Below are positions 8,201 to 15,199 of a stretch of 20,156 nucleotides of DNA, piece after piece. Made by a program: the position numbers and the translations under genes. The stretch's first letter is position 1; each line of letters begins with the position of its first letter. Under the pieces are notes generated by a model that made no database searches, was not told where the DNA came from, and worked only from the letters and a program-made list of their open reading frames with translations. The stretch is from a virus, in IMG/VR virus record IMGVR_UViG_3300027805_000107, positions 1-20,156 of that record; one strand, 5' to 3'.

Positions 8201-9214
8201 ATGTCTAATCAACAGCAAGTGAATGTAGTTAATGCTGCACGAGTAGCAGAGATTGCTAATGTTAATTTCTCAGCACAACAACAGAAAGCTTTAGAGAATG
8301 CAAGACTGGCTCAGACAACAGACTTAGCTAACTTATCTAACAGTCAAGCGTTAGTTATGGCTAATGCTGCACAGATAGCTAACTTAGAAACTGCCAACCT
8401 TAACAACCGTCAGCAATCTGCTGTAGTTAATGCTCAGTCATTCTTGCAAATGGATATGGCTAACTTAGCTAATGAACAACAGGCAGAGATCTTTAAGGCA
8501 CAGTCCAATGTACAGTCTATCCTGACAGATACTGCTGCTCAGAATGCTGCTAAGCAGTTCAATGCCTCTAGTCAAAATCAATCAGACCAGTTCTTTGCTA
8601 ACCTGACTACCCAAGTAGGGCAGTTTAATACTACTCAAACTAATGCGATGAGTCAGTTTAATACAGACCAAGCTAACACTGTAGCTAAGTTCAATGCCGA
8701 TGTGCAGAATCAACGAGATACATTTAATGCACAGAATAGACTTGTGATTGATCAGTCTAATGCCCAGTGGCGTAGGGAGATTTCTACGGCTAACACTGCA
8801 GCTATCAACAGGGCTAATGAGTTTAATGCTACCAAGGCTATGGAAGTAACTATGGTAGAATATAACAATACGTGGCAGCAGTTCCGTGATGAGATTGAGT
8901 ATTCATGGAAGTCTTCTGAAAGTGCTAAAGAGCGTGTCAATGCAATTGCTAAACAAGAGATTGCGTCTAACGCTACCATCTTAGCTGCGACTATGGCTAA
9001 AGATGCGGAGATTACCATGGCTATTGGCAAGTCTGCTGCAAGCATTATTAGTGGAACTAGCTTACCTGCGGATGCTCTGAAGGCATTGTCTTCAATTGGC
9101 GGTAAGGTATGGGATGAGGGTGCTAAGTGGGTAGGTGGCTTCTTTGATTCAGGAGTGGTAAGACCAGAAGATCTGGGGAGCAGTGGCTATGTGGCACCCA
9201 ATTTTGAGGAATAA
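5213..9214 (+). CDS. 1333-residue repeat-rich structural protein, probable internal virion or tail protein
   Basis: N-terminus (about 1-65) is a small domain ending in AKGGMVRKYAVGGDV, a motif I associate with aquatic phage virion proteins. Residues about 70-235 are Ala/Gln/Thr/Pro-rich. Residues 237-392 carry a 56-residue Ala-rich repeat. Residues 534-1105 are 26 gap-free 22-residue units (consensus NLSNRQQTALxN...). Residues about 1106-1230 have looser QFN/FNA-type helical repeats, and the C-terminus (about 1230-1333) is non-repetitive with a KWVGGFFDSG motif. There is no signal peptide, enzyme motif or TM segment. Length, helix-rich composition and position before probable internal virion genes suggest an ejected or scaffold-like virion protein. 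Function is inferred from context only. Confidence 0.8.
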   Translation: MAEKTFTEKQREIVARKMGYEGPMNMFDKYLKSTPADAQKYGLITEKFMAKGGMVRKYAVGGDVVPTAQAAGTTEVDPITGLPIQPRVAQISPAMQYAGTGESLATQLAPTQASQVTGATPVAAATMAAPTTTSAATMQAATAAPAVGAALQGVEGAQGTVAPQAQVQAAQAVPTATALGGLTAAQAQGAQVGAVAPMAITPEQIAQAATRAATPATQAAQTGAMLTAEAAKMESGTPQAVAATDYQLKALEAAQMAQTKVQEAAKAGLMPEAQSAQTAATFAAEAARLGSTTPQAIAAADYNLKEIQAAQMAATKVQDAAKAGLMPEGQAAQTTATFAAEAAKLGSATPQAVAATEFNLKTIDAAQMEAIKVQQAAKAGIMPEAIAAQTISKSDIIPAARAITEQELVDVARQNLQINDPVQAVAATMSALNSDARATAEQGTFSQALATAQQGSVDATATVQGQLANLMNQFNDGTPAWAAGAMRKANAAMSARGLGGSSIAGAAIVQATMESAIPIAAADAQVFAGMNMANLNNRQQVALANAAASQNIELANLSARQQTALQNSANAFSLQSQNLSNTQAVVLANAQIRAATQQKNLDVSTQVALTNAARFAEVNNINLSNAQQARLQTSAENLQIDMANLSNRQQTALSNLQVRAALTGQELSNEQQMAMLQSTQDFEAGKFNANNKQQALITDFQARAALEGQVLGNRQQTALFNVSNLLQERQLELTTEQQTRLFNTTNALTIETQNLSNRQQTSLANLQIRAALVGQELTNEQQMAVLQSTQEFEAGQFNANSKQQALITDFQARAALEGQVLGIRQQTALFNVSNVLQERQLELTTEQQTRLFNTTNALTIETQNLSNRQQTGLANLQVRAAIVGQELSNEQQAAMLQSTQEFENAQFNANNKQQALITDFQVQAALEGQVLGIKQQTSLFNVSSALQERQLELNAEQQTRLFNTTTALTLETQNLSNRQQTALANAQIDAALIGQEMSNQQQVNVVNAARVAEIANVNFSAQQQKALENARLAQTTDLANLSNSQALVMANAAQIANLETANLNNRQQSAVVNAQSFLQMDMANLANEQQAEIFKAQSNVQSILTDTAAQNAAKQFNASSQNQSDQFFANLTTQVGQFNTTQTNAMSQFNTDQANTVAKFNADVQNQRDTFNAQNRLVIDQSNAQWRREISTANTAAINRANEFNATKAMEVTMVEYNNTWQQFRDEIEYSWKSSESAKERVNAIAKQEIASNATILAATMAKDAEITMAIGKSAASIISGTSLPADALKALSSIGGKVWDEGAKWVGGFFDSGVVRPEDLGSSGYVAPNFEE
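5921..6388 (+). repeat. 168-base (56-residue) tandem repeat, about 2.8 copies
   Basis: Each unit starts TPQA[VI]AA and contains AAQM..TKVQ.AAKAG[LI]MPE and QT.ATFAAEAA. Starts are at 5921, 6089 and 6257, exactly 168 bases apart. The third copy fades after its AAQT (about 6388). A degenerate tail of an earlier copy lies just upstream (5858-5920). All units are in frame with the host gene. Confidence 0.9.
6812..8527 (+). repeat. 66-base (22-residue) repeat array, 26 gap-free units
   Basis: From AAC at 6812 to 8527 the reading frame divides into 26 units of exactly 22 residues. They begin NL, EL, FN, VL, NF or DL and usually carry a QQ pair at unit positions 6-7, for example NLSNRQQ, ELSNEQQ, FNANNKQQ shifted by one, and ELTTEQQ. 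Twenty-two residues equal two hendecads, the signature of straight or slightly right-handed coiled coils. No insertion breaks the register. Confidence 0.92.
7142..8131 (+). repeat. 330-base higher-order tandem repeat, three copies
   Basis: Copies start at 7142, 7472 and 7802, each opening NLSNRQQT and running through five different 22-residue units to TIETQ or TLETQ. Protein identity between copies is high, while synonymous codons differ (for example aatctgtcg, aatctatct, aatttatct). That suggests old duplication or selection on the protein rather than very recent slippage. A partial fourth copy opens at 8132. Confidence 0.92.
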
Positions 9215-9217
9215 ACA

Positions 9218-9445
9218 ATGAGCGCAAAGACATATAAGAAAAAGATTGAAGCTTACGTTAAGCAGAGGGATAGTAGTGCCTCCAAGAGTAGTGGATCAAA
9301 GGGGTTGTTAACACCTAAAAATCCTATGGCTAGGGGTACTTCAGAACAGAAAGATTCTCTAGCCACCATTGGTGAATTTGTTTATGCCCTGCGTCAAAAG
9401 AGACGAGAGTTCCAACAGAATAACAGTAAGAAGGAATCTAAATAA
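9218..9445 (+). CDS. Small basic protein, function unknown
   Basis: 75 residues, rich in Lys and Ser, with a basic N-terminus (SAKTYKKKIEAYVKQRD), a Ser/Gly linker and a C-terminal helix (IGEFVYALRQKRREFQQNN). A GAGGAA ribosome-binding site overlaps the end of the upstream gene. The TAA overlaps the next ATG by one base (TAATG). No family is recognised. It sits among probable virion genes, so it may be a minor virion or assembly protein. Confidence 0.75.
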   Translation: MSAKTYKKKIEAYVKQRDSSASKSSGSKGLLTPKNPMARGTSEQKDSLATIGEFVYALRQKRREFQQNNSKKESK

Positions 9446-9966
9446 TGGCTGCTGATGCTGGATTTGTAAATGCCCCAATCCCCGGAATGTCTTTAACGAC
9501 AGAGCCGGGTAATCGCCCATGGGAAAATCCCCCACAACTTGTAACAGTTGAGGATGCTCTTGAGTACTATGCAAATAAACTAATTGCTGACTCAGATAAT
9601 CACGATGCTATTCTCGAGATGCTAGAGCTACAAGTTCCTGTACAGAATGTAGCTAACATTCTACAGAAGACTGCTGTCATGGAAGGTTTGCACACCATTG
9701 ACGTGGGTGTTCTTGTTGCCCCTGCAGTAGAAGAAATGATTATGGCTGTAGCAGATATGTATGGGGTTCGCTATGCAGAGTCCATAGATCAGATCATGGA
9801 AGGTTTTGTAGCTAATCCTCGTGCAGTGCGTATGGCTATGAAAAACCTAGAGAAATCTATGAATGAACCAGCAGCAGCGGAAATACCTACAGCACTACCA
9901 GAAGAACTTCCTATGGCAGAACCAATGGGTCTGATGGCTAGACCGCAGAAAGGAATGGTAGAATAA
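9445..9966 (+). CDS. Acidic virion-associated protein, function unknown
   Basis: 173 residues. The N-terminus carries IPGMSLTTEPGNRPWENPPQ, a short Pro/Gly/Trp motif that I recall from structural proteins of cyanophages and other aquatic phages. A helical middle part follows (about 30-140, many Ala/Met/Glu), then a Pro/Glu/Met-rich tail (PTALPEELPMAEPMG). There is no TM segment or signal peptide. The start is fixed by the TAATG overlap and an AAGGAA site. It is probably a virion component, by motif memory and location. Confidence 0.75.
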   Translation: MAADAGFVNAPIPGMSLTTEPGNRPWENPPQLVTVEDALEYYANKLIADSDNHDAILEMLELQVPVQNVANILQKTAVMEGLHTIDVGVLVAPAVEEMIMAVADMYGVRYAESIDQIMEGFVANPRAVRMAMKNLEKSMNEPAAAEIPTALPEELPMAEPMGLMARPQKGMVE

Positions 9967-9967
9967 T

Positions 9968-11197
9968 ATGGCATTTGACTTCGGAGCATTAGTTGCTGGC
10001 TTCTCTACAGGAGCAGCAGAGTCTATTGAATCTCGTAATAAACAGATTCGTAATGGGGCTACTAGAGAATTAGATCAGTTAGTTCAGGAAGCTGCAGCTA
10101 AAGAGAAAGGTCTTAAGACTCAGCGAGATACCTTAACTGAACAAGCTAACCAGCTGGCTTCTTTTGCCAATGCACAAGGTGTTGGCTTTACTAAGACACA
10201 GATTCTTGGTTTAATTCAGCAACCAGCTACAGCTAAAACTGTAATTGAAGAGCTAAAGAATAAAAAAGATTTGCGGGATGTTGACTTTGCTAATATATTT
10301 AAAGTCACTAAGCCCGGTACTGAGATGGATCCAGCAGAGTATACCCGCAGAAGTACTAGTATTGCTAAGGATCAAGATGCAGGTAAGGCTACCCCAGTTG
10401 TACGTGGGGCATTTGGCTTTGCATCCCCGGGTGTAGCACAGGCTGAAAAAGAATTTGAAACTGTCTCAGGAAGAACTGCTGCTGAAGTTAGGGGGATTGC
10501 TAGGGGTCGTGTCGATATGGGCGAAGACTTTAAACCTACTCAAGGTACTATTGATCTGTCACAGTTCGGCAATCCAGAGACCATTGCTAATATCCAAGCA
10601 AGACTGCGGGATGCTAAAGCAAACCAAGAAAATCTTGACAGCCCTAAAAACAAAAAGTTATCTGATCAACTGGTAGCTAATGCAGTTATTGAGAATCAGT
10701 TTAAGGACCGAGGAGGAGATGAACGCAAGCCTAGAACTGCATCACAAATTACTACGATTGTAAATAACTCGTTACGTGTCGGATTGCAGGGCTACGAATT
10801 AGGTGACAAGGTGCGGTATGACCTTGAGACAGGTGCACCTATTTATACGGGAGATGTGGCAGGTGCTAATAAGTATGCCGAAGACAAACGAAAAGTTGTT
10901 GAGAATCAGTTTAAAGAGTTGGGTTATATCAAAGACGGCAAGGTTGCAAATGATCGTGATGCTCGAGATGCTTTATTACCCTTTGCTTCAATTGATAAAG
11001 AGGGCACAGTAAACTGGAGGAAGCCTAAGATTGGAGCAGATACAGGCGATACTGCGCCACAGATATCTCAAAAGCCCATTGTCGTACCCACTGCTGCTAT
11101 TGTAAATGGTAAAATTGATCCGAAGAAAATGATACCGGGGCAAACCTACATAGAAAACGGCACAGTAAAAACTTGGAATGGTATGAATTTTCAGTAA
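9968..11197 (+). CDS. 409-residue probable internal virion or tail protein
   Basis: Starts two bases after the previous gene's stop. The N-terminus (MAFDFGALVAGFSTGAAESIESR) is a short apolar helix, followed by a Glu/Lys/Gln-rich helix (about 25-70). The centre (about 100-200) contains PGTEMDPAEYTRRS and a Gly/Ala-rich FGFASPGVAQAE segment. The C-terminal part ends in a small beta-like module (MIPGQTYIENGTVKTWNG). I do not recognise the family. Size and position between the giant repeat protein and the 1114-residue protein resemble the gp14-gp15-gp16 internal protein set of T7-like phages, but no sequence match is claimed. Confidence 0.75.
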   Translation: MAFDFGALVAGFSTGAAESIESRNKQIRNGATRELDQLVQEAAAKEKGLKTQRDTLTEQANQLASFANAQGVGFTKTQILGLIQQPATAKTVIEELKNKKDLRDVDFANIFKVTKPGTEMDPAEYTRRSTSIAKDQDAGKATPVVRGAFGFASPGVAQAEKEFETVSGRTAAEVRGIARGRVDMGEDFKPTQGTIDLSQFGNPETIANIQARLRDAKANQENLDSPKNKKLSDQLVANAVIENQFKDRGGDERKPRTASQITTIVNNSLRVGLQGYELGDKVRYDLETGAPIYTGDVAGANKYAEDKRKVVENQFKELGYIKDGKVANDRDARDALLPFASIDKEGTVNWRKPKIGADTGDTAPQISQKPIVVPTAAIVNGKIDPKKMIPGQTYIENGTVKTWNGMNFQ

Positions 11198-11222
11198 TAA
11201 GAAGAATAATAAGGACATCTAA

Positions 11223-14200
11223 ATGGCTAGTGTGTTTGATTTGCCAGTAGCGGGGGTATCTGTTCAAGGTGCCCCTCTTGATATTGAACCTAATGTAACG
11301 GAAGAACAGAAGGCTGCTGCTGCAGCTGTATCTTCTTCTGTGTTTGATATGCCTGTAGCAGATGAAGAGCAACCCAAGTCTGTGTTTGATCTACCCGTAG
11401 TAAAAGCAGATGATGTCCCGGCTGCTTTTAAATTCCAACAAGATCCTGAAGTACAGAGGATTGCAGGTACACCAGAAGAGCGTAAGCAAGTTGGTATTGT
11501 TGGTAACGTAGAAGCTAAAGAGATTCCATTTACGGATCTATATACCCAGCCGGATAATCTTAAAGTTATTCGGGACTACGCTGAAGCTAGGTTTGGTAAG
11601 GCGGGTAAACAAAAAGAAAAAGAGTCAGACGAAGATTATGCCAAACGCTGGATGACTTCCATGCGTCAGGTAGAGTGGAACACTTCTCTCAATGCCATTC
11701 CAGAATTAAACTGGCTAAGTAATGCTAAGCAAGAAGATGTAGTTAAAGCTGCTAGGGCGCACAACCTATTTAATTCTGTACCATCATTTTATTCAGAGGG
11801 TGGACAGCCGGGCATTAGACCCGTAGCTGAAGGACTACTCTCCGCTGTAACAGACCCTGCTAATCTAATAGGCTTTGGTGCAGGTGCCATAGTCCGTCAT
11901 AAGATTGCTCGTGGTGCTATTCAGAATGTACTTAGTACTAAGCTAAAAGCATTTGGTGCGGTAGCTGGATTAGAGGCGGGTCTAGGTGTTGGGCAAAGTG
12001 CCATTGATCAGCAAGTAGCTAGAGAGGTGGGCACTCAACGAGATCAAATAGATAAACTTCAGTTTGGTGTTAGTGCTGCAATTGGAGTCTTGGCTGGTGG
12101 TGCTGAAGTAGCAAGTACCATGGGCAGAAAAATACAGACTTCTAAATCTCAGTTTGAACAAATGATTGCAGGTAAAAAAACACCTGTTAAAGAAGATGAA
12201 CAACTTACTAGACTAAAAGAATTGTTTAGTAAGAATCAAGAAGAGTTAGAAAAACAATCCGATATCTTTGAAGGTCGGAAAGTATTAGATGCTCTGTCTC
12301 CCCCGACTGAACTAACTGAAGCGACTGTGCGTGGTGATGTACATAAAAAAGCAATGGAAGTTGCTATGTATGTTATGTATCTTGCTCCAGAATTTAGACC
12401 TAAGGAAGGGCAGCAGATTAGCCGGGCAGTCAATGACATTGTTGCTAACTTAGATGACTTAGATAATACAGTTTTTGAGAATGCTTTATCGAGAGCTAAC
12501 ATTACTGCAGTAGACTTTGCTAATGCAATTCAAACAACCACTAGTGAAGCGGGTAAAACTTTAAATGCCTACTCACAATTAAGTAAAGTACTTAAGAAAC
12601 TAGGCTCAATAGATCCGGCAGCACAGAAAGAATTAGATAAGATCTTAGCTGCGGATGAAGACTTAGTAACTCCAATCGGCAGCTTTATGAATGGAGTAAA
12701 GAGACTAGAGCGAGAGTCTAAAGCGTTAGTCGTATCCGGCATAGGAACTACAGCACGTAACGTATTAGGCACGGGTGTAGGATTAACTTTTGACGCAGGT
12801 GCAAGGTTAATTGAAAACAGTATCTATGCAGGTGGTAGGGCTATGAAGGCTTTAGCTAGTGGTGATGTATCTGCAGAAGCTACGGGTCGTGGACTTGTTA
12901 ATGTTGTTCGGGATAGCTTTGCTACGCTAGGATACTTAAGTGATTCAGGTTTAACTGCAGAGACTGTCGATGCTTTACTTAAGCGTAATCCAACTTTACA
13001 ACGTCAGATTTTTACAGCCTTACAGGAAACAGGTACGGAAGATCTGTCTAGAATATCTAAAGTAGCAAACACTTTAAACGTAGCACAAGACGTATTCTTT
13101 AGACGAGCTATCTTTGCTTCTAGCGTAGATCGTCAGCTAAAACGTATTGGCTTAAACATGGATGATGTATTAGCTAACGATACTATAATCCCCACAGACA
13201 TCCTTAAGACAGCCACAGACGAGACTTTAAAAGCTACCTTCTCCTATGTACCAAAGACAAAGAAAGCAACCCAGACGGGGCTTGAGGCAGGGGCAGAAAG
13301 CTTTGCTAGTGACTTTGTACGAATGTTTGAAAGGACGGGCGGTTCTTTGCTTGTAACTTTCCCTCGCTTTATGACTAATGCTATGGCATTCCAATACAGG
13401 TATAGTCCCCTAGGTGCTACATCGGGTGCCTCCGAGATGGCACAAGGTGCTATGAAGATGGTTAAGGGTGACGAAGCAGGTCAAGCTTTACTAGAGAAGG
13501 GAATGACTAAGTTCTCTAGGGGTGCTGTTGGTACAGCAGCTATCTATGCGGCATATAAGTATCGTATGGAGAATCAAGATAGCGAATGGTACAACTATAA
13601 AGGTGACGATGGCAGTACAGTCGATCTTCGTGGTGTATTTCCTATTGGTCCATACCTAGCAGTCGGTGACTTTATTGCTAAACAAAAGTTAGGTAAGCTG
13701 GAAGATGCAAAGTTAACCGAAGTAGCTTTAGCTATTACTGGAATGAAACTGCCAGCAGGATCACAACTTGCTTTGATTGATGAATTACCCGGTGTGTTGG
13801 AGGGCGTTGCTGGTAAGGATACTGAAAAGGTAGGCAAAGCTATAGGCAGAATACTAGGTGATTTTGCTGGTCGATTTACTACCCCCGGTAAGGCAGCGTT
13901 TGAATATTTAGATTTGTTTGATAAAGAAGGACAGATTGCAAGAGACCCCAACGTGATAGACGGGGGACAGGGCTTCTTAGGTACCATACAGGAAGCTGCT
14001 GCTCAACGGGTAATGGCTAAGTTGCCAGAGTTCAAGAAAGATTTGCCAGAGTTTCAGCCTTACTTTTCAAATCAGGCTCCCGTACGAGCAGGTGAGTTCT
14101 TTAACAGCTTAACGGGTATCAGAAAAGTGCCCGAGAAAGATCTTATTGAAAGAGAGTTTGTTCAACTGAAGATAGATCCCTACGCTGTTTTTGGTAGCAC

Positions 14201-14567
14201 GGGAGATAAAACGTATGATCGTGCTTTTATTCGAAATGCGATACCTCTAGTAGACAGTAGGATAACATCTCTGATTAACAGTGATCGATATCAAGCAATG
14301 ACTACGGATCAAAAACGTCTCACCTTTGTAAAAAACTTTACTGGCGAAAGAGGAGTTCTAAATATTGCTAGACAGATGACTCAAGCTCAAATGTCTTCCA
14401 CAGATCGGGATCGTGTAAATCGTATGAAGTTCAACAAACTACCCGCTGTTGCACGTAGGGCTATCAATGAACTGTACGCACAAGAGAATGATGGAGTTAC
14501 ACTAGACGCTGCAAAAGACTACAAAGAAGTATACAAGTACGAAGCTTTGCTTAAGCAGTTCCAATAA
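11223..14567 (+). CDS. 1114-residue large internal virion protein-like
   Basis: Preceded by an AAGGA site. The N-terminus carries three copies of SVFD[LM]PV (residues 3-9, 39-45, 53-59) in an otherwise disordered Ala/Glu/Pro stretch. Then come a charged helical region and a DPANLIGFGAGAIV segment (about 212-225). Two Gly/Ala-rich apolar segments follow at about 245-265 and 283-302, a layout I associate with large ejected proteins of podoviruses. The remaining about 800 residues are helical, with a Gly/Ala-rich part around 760-780. No lytic transglycosylase motif is evident. As the last and largest late gene it is a good candidate for a gp16-like ejection channel protein; this is inferred from position and composition. 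Confidence 0.75.
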   Translation: MASVFDLPVAGVSVQGAPLDIEPNVTEEQKAAAAAVSSSVFDMPVADEEQPKSVFDLPVVKADDVPAAFKFQQDPEVQRIAGTPEERKQVGIVGNVEAKEIPFTDLYTQPDNLKVIRDYAEARFGKAGKQKEKESDEDYAKRWMTSMRQVEWNTSLNAIPELNWLSNAKQEDVVKAARAHNLFNSVPSFYSEGGQPGIRPVAEGLLSAVTDPANLIGFGAGAIVRHKIARGAIQNVLSTKLKAFGAVAGLEAGLGVGQSAIDQQVAREVGTQRDQIDKLQFGVSAAIGVLAGGAEVASTMGRKIQTSKSQFEQMIAGKKTPVKEDEQLTRLKELFSKNQEELEKQSDIFEGRKVLDALSPPTELTEATVRGDVHKKAMEVAMYVMYLAPEFRPKEGQQISRAVNDIVANLDDLDNTVFENALSRANITAVDFANAIQTTTSEAGKTLNAYSQLSKVLKKLGSIDPAAQKELDKILAADEDLVTPIGSFMNGVKRLERESKALVVSGIGTTARNVLGTGVGLTFDAGARLIENSIYAGGRAMKALASGDVSAEATGRGLVNVVRDSFATLGYLSDSGLTAETVDALLKRNPTLQRQIFTALQETGTEDLSRISKVANTLNVAQDVFFRRAIFASSVDRQLKRIGLNMDDVLANDTIIPTDILKTATDETLKATFSYVPKTKKATQTGLEAGAESFASDFVRMFERTGGSLLVTFPRFMTNAMAFQYRYSPLGATSGASEMAQGAMKMVKGDEAGQALLEKGMTKFSRGAVGTAAIYAAYKYRMENQDSEWYNYKGDDGSTVDLRGVFPIGPYLAVGDFIAKQKLGKLEDAKLTEVALAITGMKLPAGSQLALIDELPGVLEGVAGKDTEKVGKAIGRILGDFAGRFTTPGKAAFEYLDLFDKEGQIARDPNVIDGGQGFLGTIQEAAAQRVMAKLPEFKKDLPEFQPYFSNQAPVRAGEFFNSLTGIRKVPEKDLIEREFVQLKIDPYAVFGSTGDKTYDRAFIRNAIPLVDSRITSLINSDRYQAMTTDQKRLTFVKNFTGERGVLNIARQMTQAQMSSTDRDRVNRMKFNKLPAVARRAINELYAQENDGVTLDAAKDYKEVYKYEALLKQFQ

Positions 14568-14825
14568 TCACTTATATAAAAACACAGGAGTGTGTTCACC
14601 TACGAATGCACCCTGTGTGTTGTACTCGAAGTATTCAGCTGCCTCTTCCTCCGACATACCTTCATACTTGGCTAATAGCTTAATGCATTTAACTGCATCA
14701 TAGCATATGGCTTGTACTTGATTTGTTCTTTGGACTACGCCCACAATAGCTTTATCAAAGTACTGAGGGTCTAGCATCATAAGGGGTACGTCTGGGTATT
14801 CTTCTGCAATTCTGTAGCGATTCAT
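14568..14825 (-). CDS. Conserved 85-residue phage protein, function unknown
   Basis: The chosen start is ATG at 14823-14825 (MNRYRIAEEYPDV) because a clear AGGAG site (CTCCT at 14831-14835 on the plus strand) lies five bases upstream. An in-frame extension back to 14894 would have no comparable site. The middle reads AIVGVVQRTNQVQAICYDAVKC and the C-terminus EEAAEYFEYNTQGAFVGEHTPVF. This CYD...EYF.YN..GA.VGE.TP pattern recurs in a small acidic protein found in many T7-like and aquatic phages, of unknown function. Its stop codon directly abuts that of the opposing late operon. Confidence 0.85.
   Translation of the reverse strand: MNRYRIAEEYPDVPLMMLDPQYFDKAIVGVVQRTNQVQAICYDAVKCIKLLAKYEGMSEEEAAEYFEYNTQGAFVGEHTPVFLYK
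14578..14618 (-). terminator. Weak candidate intrinsic terminator at end of the leftward arm
   Basis: Read on the minus strand, AACACA-CTCC-TGTGTT (bases 14596 to 14581) is a 6-bp stem followed by TTT and an AT-rich run. The same 3' arm can instead pair with ACACAGG at 14618-14612 (7 bp, longer loop). Both forms end at the same U-run. The hairpin lies inside the last codons of the 85-residue gene, which leaves room for doubt. Confidence 0.35.
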
Positions 14826-14888
14826 GTTAGCTCCTTTAATATTAAATGAGAGTACTGTCGTGTGTTTAAAAGAAGATTGTACCCTCTT

Positions 14889-14956
14889 CCCCAATTTACA
14901 GCTTCCTTCCGCTTCAGCATACGGACCGTCTCCACATAGGGATCATGCCATTGGGG
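14889..14956 (-). other. Possible long-range stem CCCCAAT/ATTGGGG upstream of the 85-residue gene
   Basis: On the minus strand CCCCAAT (14956-14950) can pair perfectly with ATTGGGG (14895-14889), enclosing 54 bases that include GCAT/ATGC and GGA/TCC pairings. It lies about 60 bases before the start of the 85-residue gene, so it would fall in its leader. A 7-bp match at this distance can occur by chance in a region this size. Confidence 0.25.
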
Positions 14957-15035
14957 TACTGATTAACCTTGACAGTTAGGCTTGCTTACTATTTACCACA
15001 CTCTCATGTAATACCAATACGACTGATGCCTGTTT

Positions 15036-15050
15036 ACAGTTGCGAACTGT
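15036..15050 (-). other. Short hairpin ACAGTT-CGC-AACTGT in non-coding region
   Basis: Perfect 6-bp inverted repeat with a 3-base loop. Flanking GATG/CATC on the minus strand can add a second 4-bp stem across an internal loop. There is no U-run, so it is not a classical terminator. Possible roles are RNA stability, RNase processing or protein binding. Confidence 0.4.
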
Positions 15051-15159
15051 TATGCTCATCGGGATGATTCAGCCGTACACGTTGGTTTGCAACCCAGAGC
15101 GTGACTTCATTCTGACTGACCGACTATATACACCAAGCATCATGCGTATTAGAATTAAG

Positions 15160-15188
15160 TGTAGGGTTTCTTGTGCAGGTACCCTACA
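15160..15188 (-). other. Hairpin just downstream of nrdJ
   Basis: TGTAGGGT and ACCCTACA form a perfect 8-bp stem with a 13-base loop, starting 12 bases after the reductase stop. A competing stem CAGGT/ACCTG uses part of the same bases, so two folds exclude each other. No T-run follows, so it is more likely an mRNA 3'-end stabiliser or processing site than a terminator. Confidence 0.45.
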
Positions 15189-15199
15189 ACCTGTACTAA

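Larger units (their letters stand above)
14826..15199. other. 374-base stretch without a convincing gene; contains several hairpins
   Basis: The first bases on the right of the 85-residue gene hold its ribosome-binding site. I see no credible coding frame on either strand: the minus-strand frames at 15143-15069 (24 residues) and 15059-14976 (27 residues) lack ribosome-binding sites. On the minus strand there are hairpins at 15188-15160, 15050-15036 and possibly a longer-range one at 14956-14889. No tRNA cloverleaf, riboswitch class or phage promoter consensus could be confirmed. It may be the nrdJ 3' UTR plus the promoter/leader of the 85-residue gene. Confidence 0.6.

Noticed and set aside
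6812-8527. Regular 66-base spacing considered as a CRISPR array or non-coding satellite
   Set aside because: Units are in-frame coding sequence with protein-level conservation and no identical direct repeats separated by unique spacers.
11223-14567. Lytic transglycosylase domain in the 1114-residue protein, as in T7 gp16
   Set aside because: No catalytic Glu/ES-type motif or SLT signature could be seen.
14969-14974. TTGACA, a perfect -35 hexamer on the plus strand
   Set aside because: No acceptable -10 at 16-18 bases and the direction is antisense to the reductase.
15016-15024. AATACGACT on the plus strand, matching nine bases of the T7 RNA polymerase promoter
   Set aside because: The rest of the promoter (CACTATAGGG part) does not match, it would transcribe antisense to nrdJ, and I found no second copy in this window.
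15080-15096. GGTTTGCAACC, looking like a tRNA T-arm
   Set aside because: The loop is three bases, not seven, and no acceptor, D or anticodon arms can be fitted.
14976-15143. Two consecutive small minus-strand frames (24 and 27 residues) in the non-coding gap
   Set aside because: Neither has a ribosome-binding site and both overlap hairpins; no coding character was evident.
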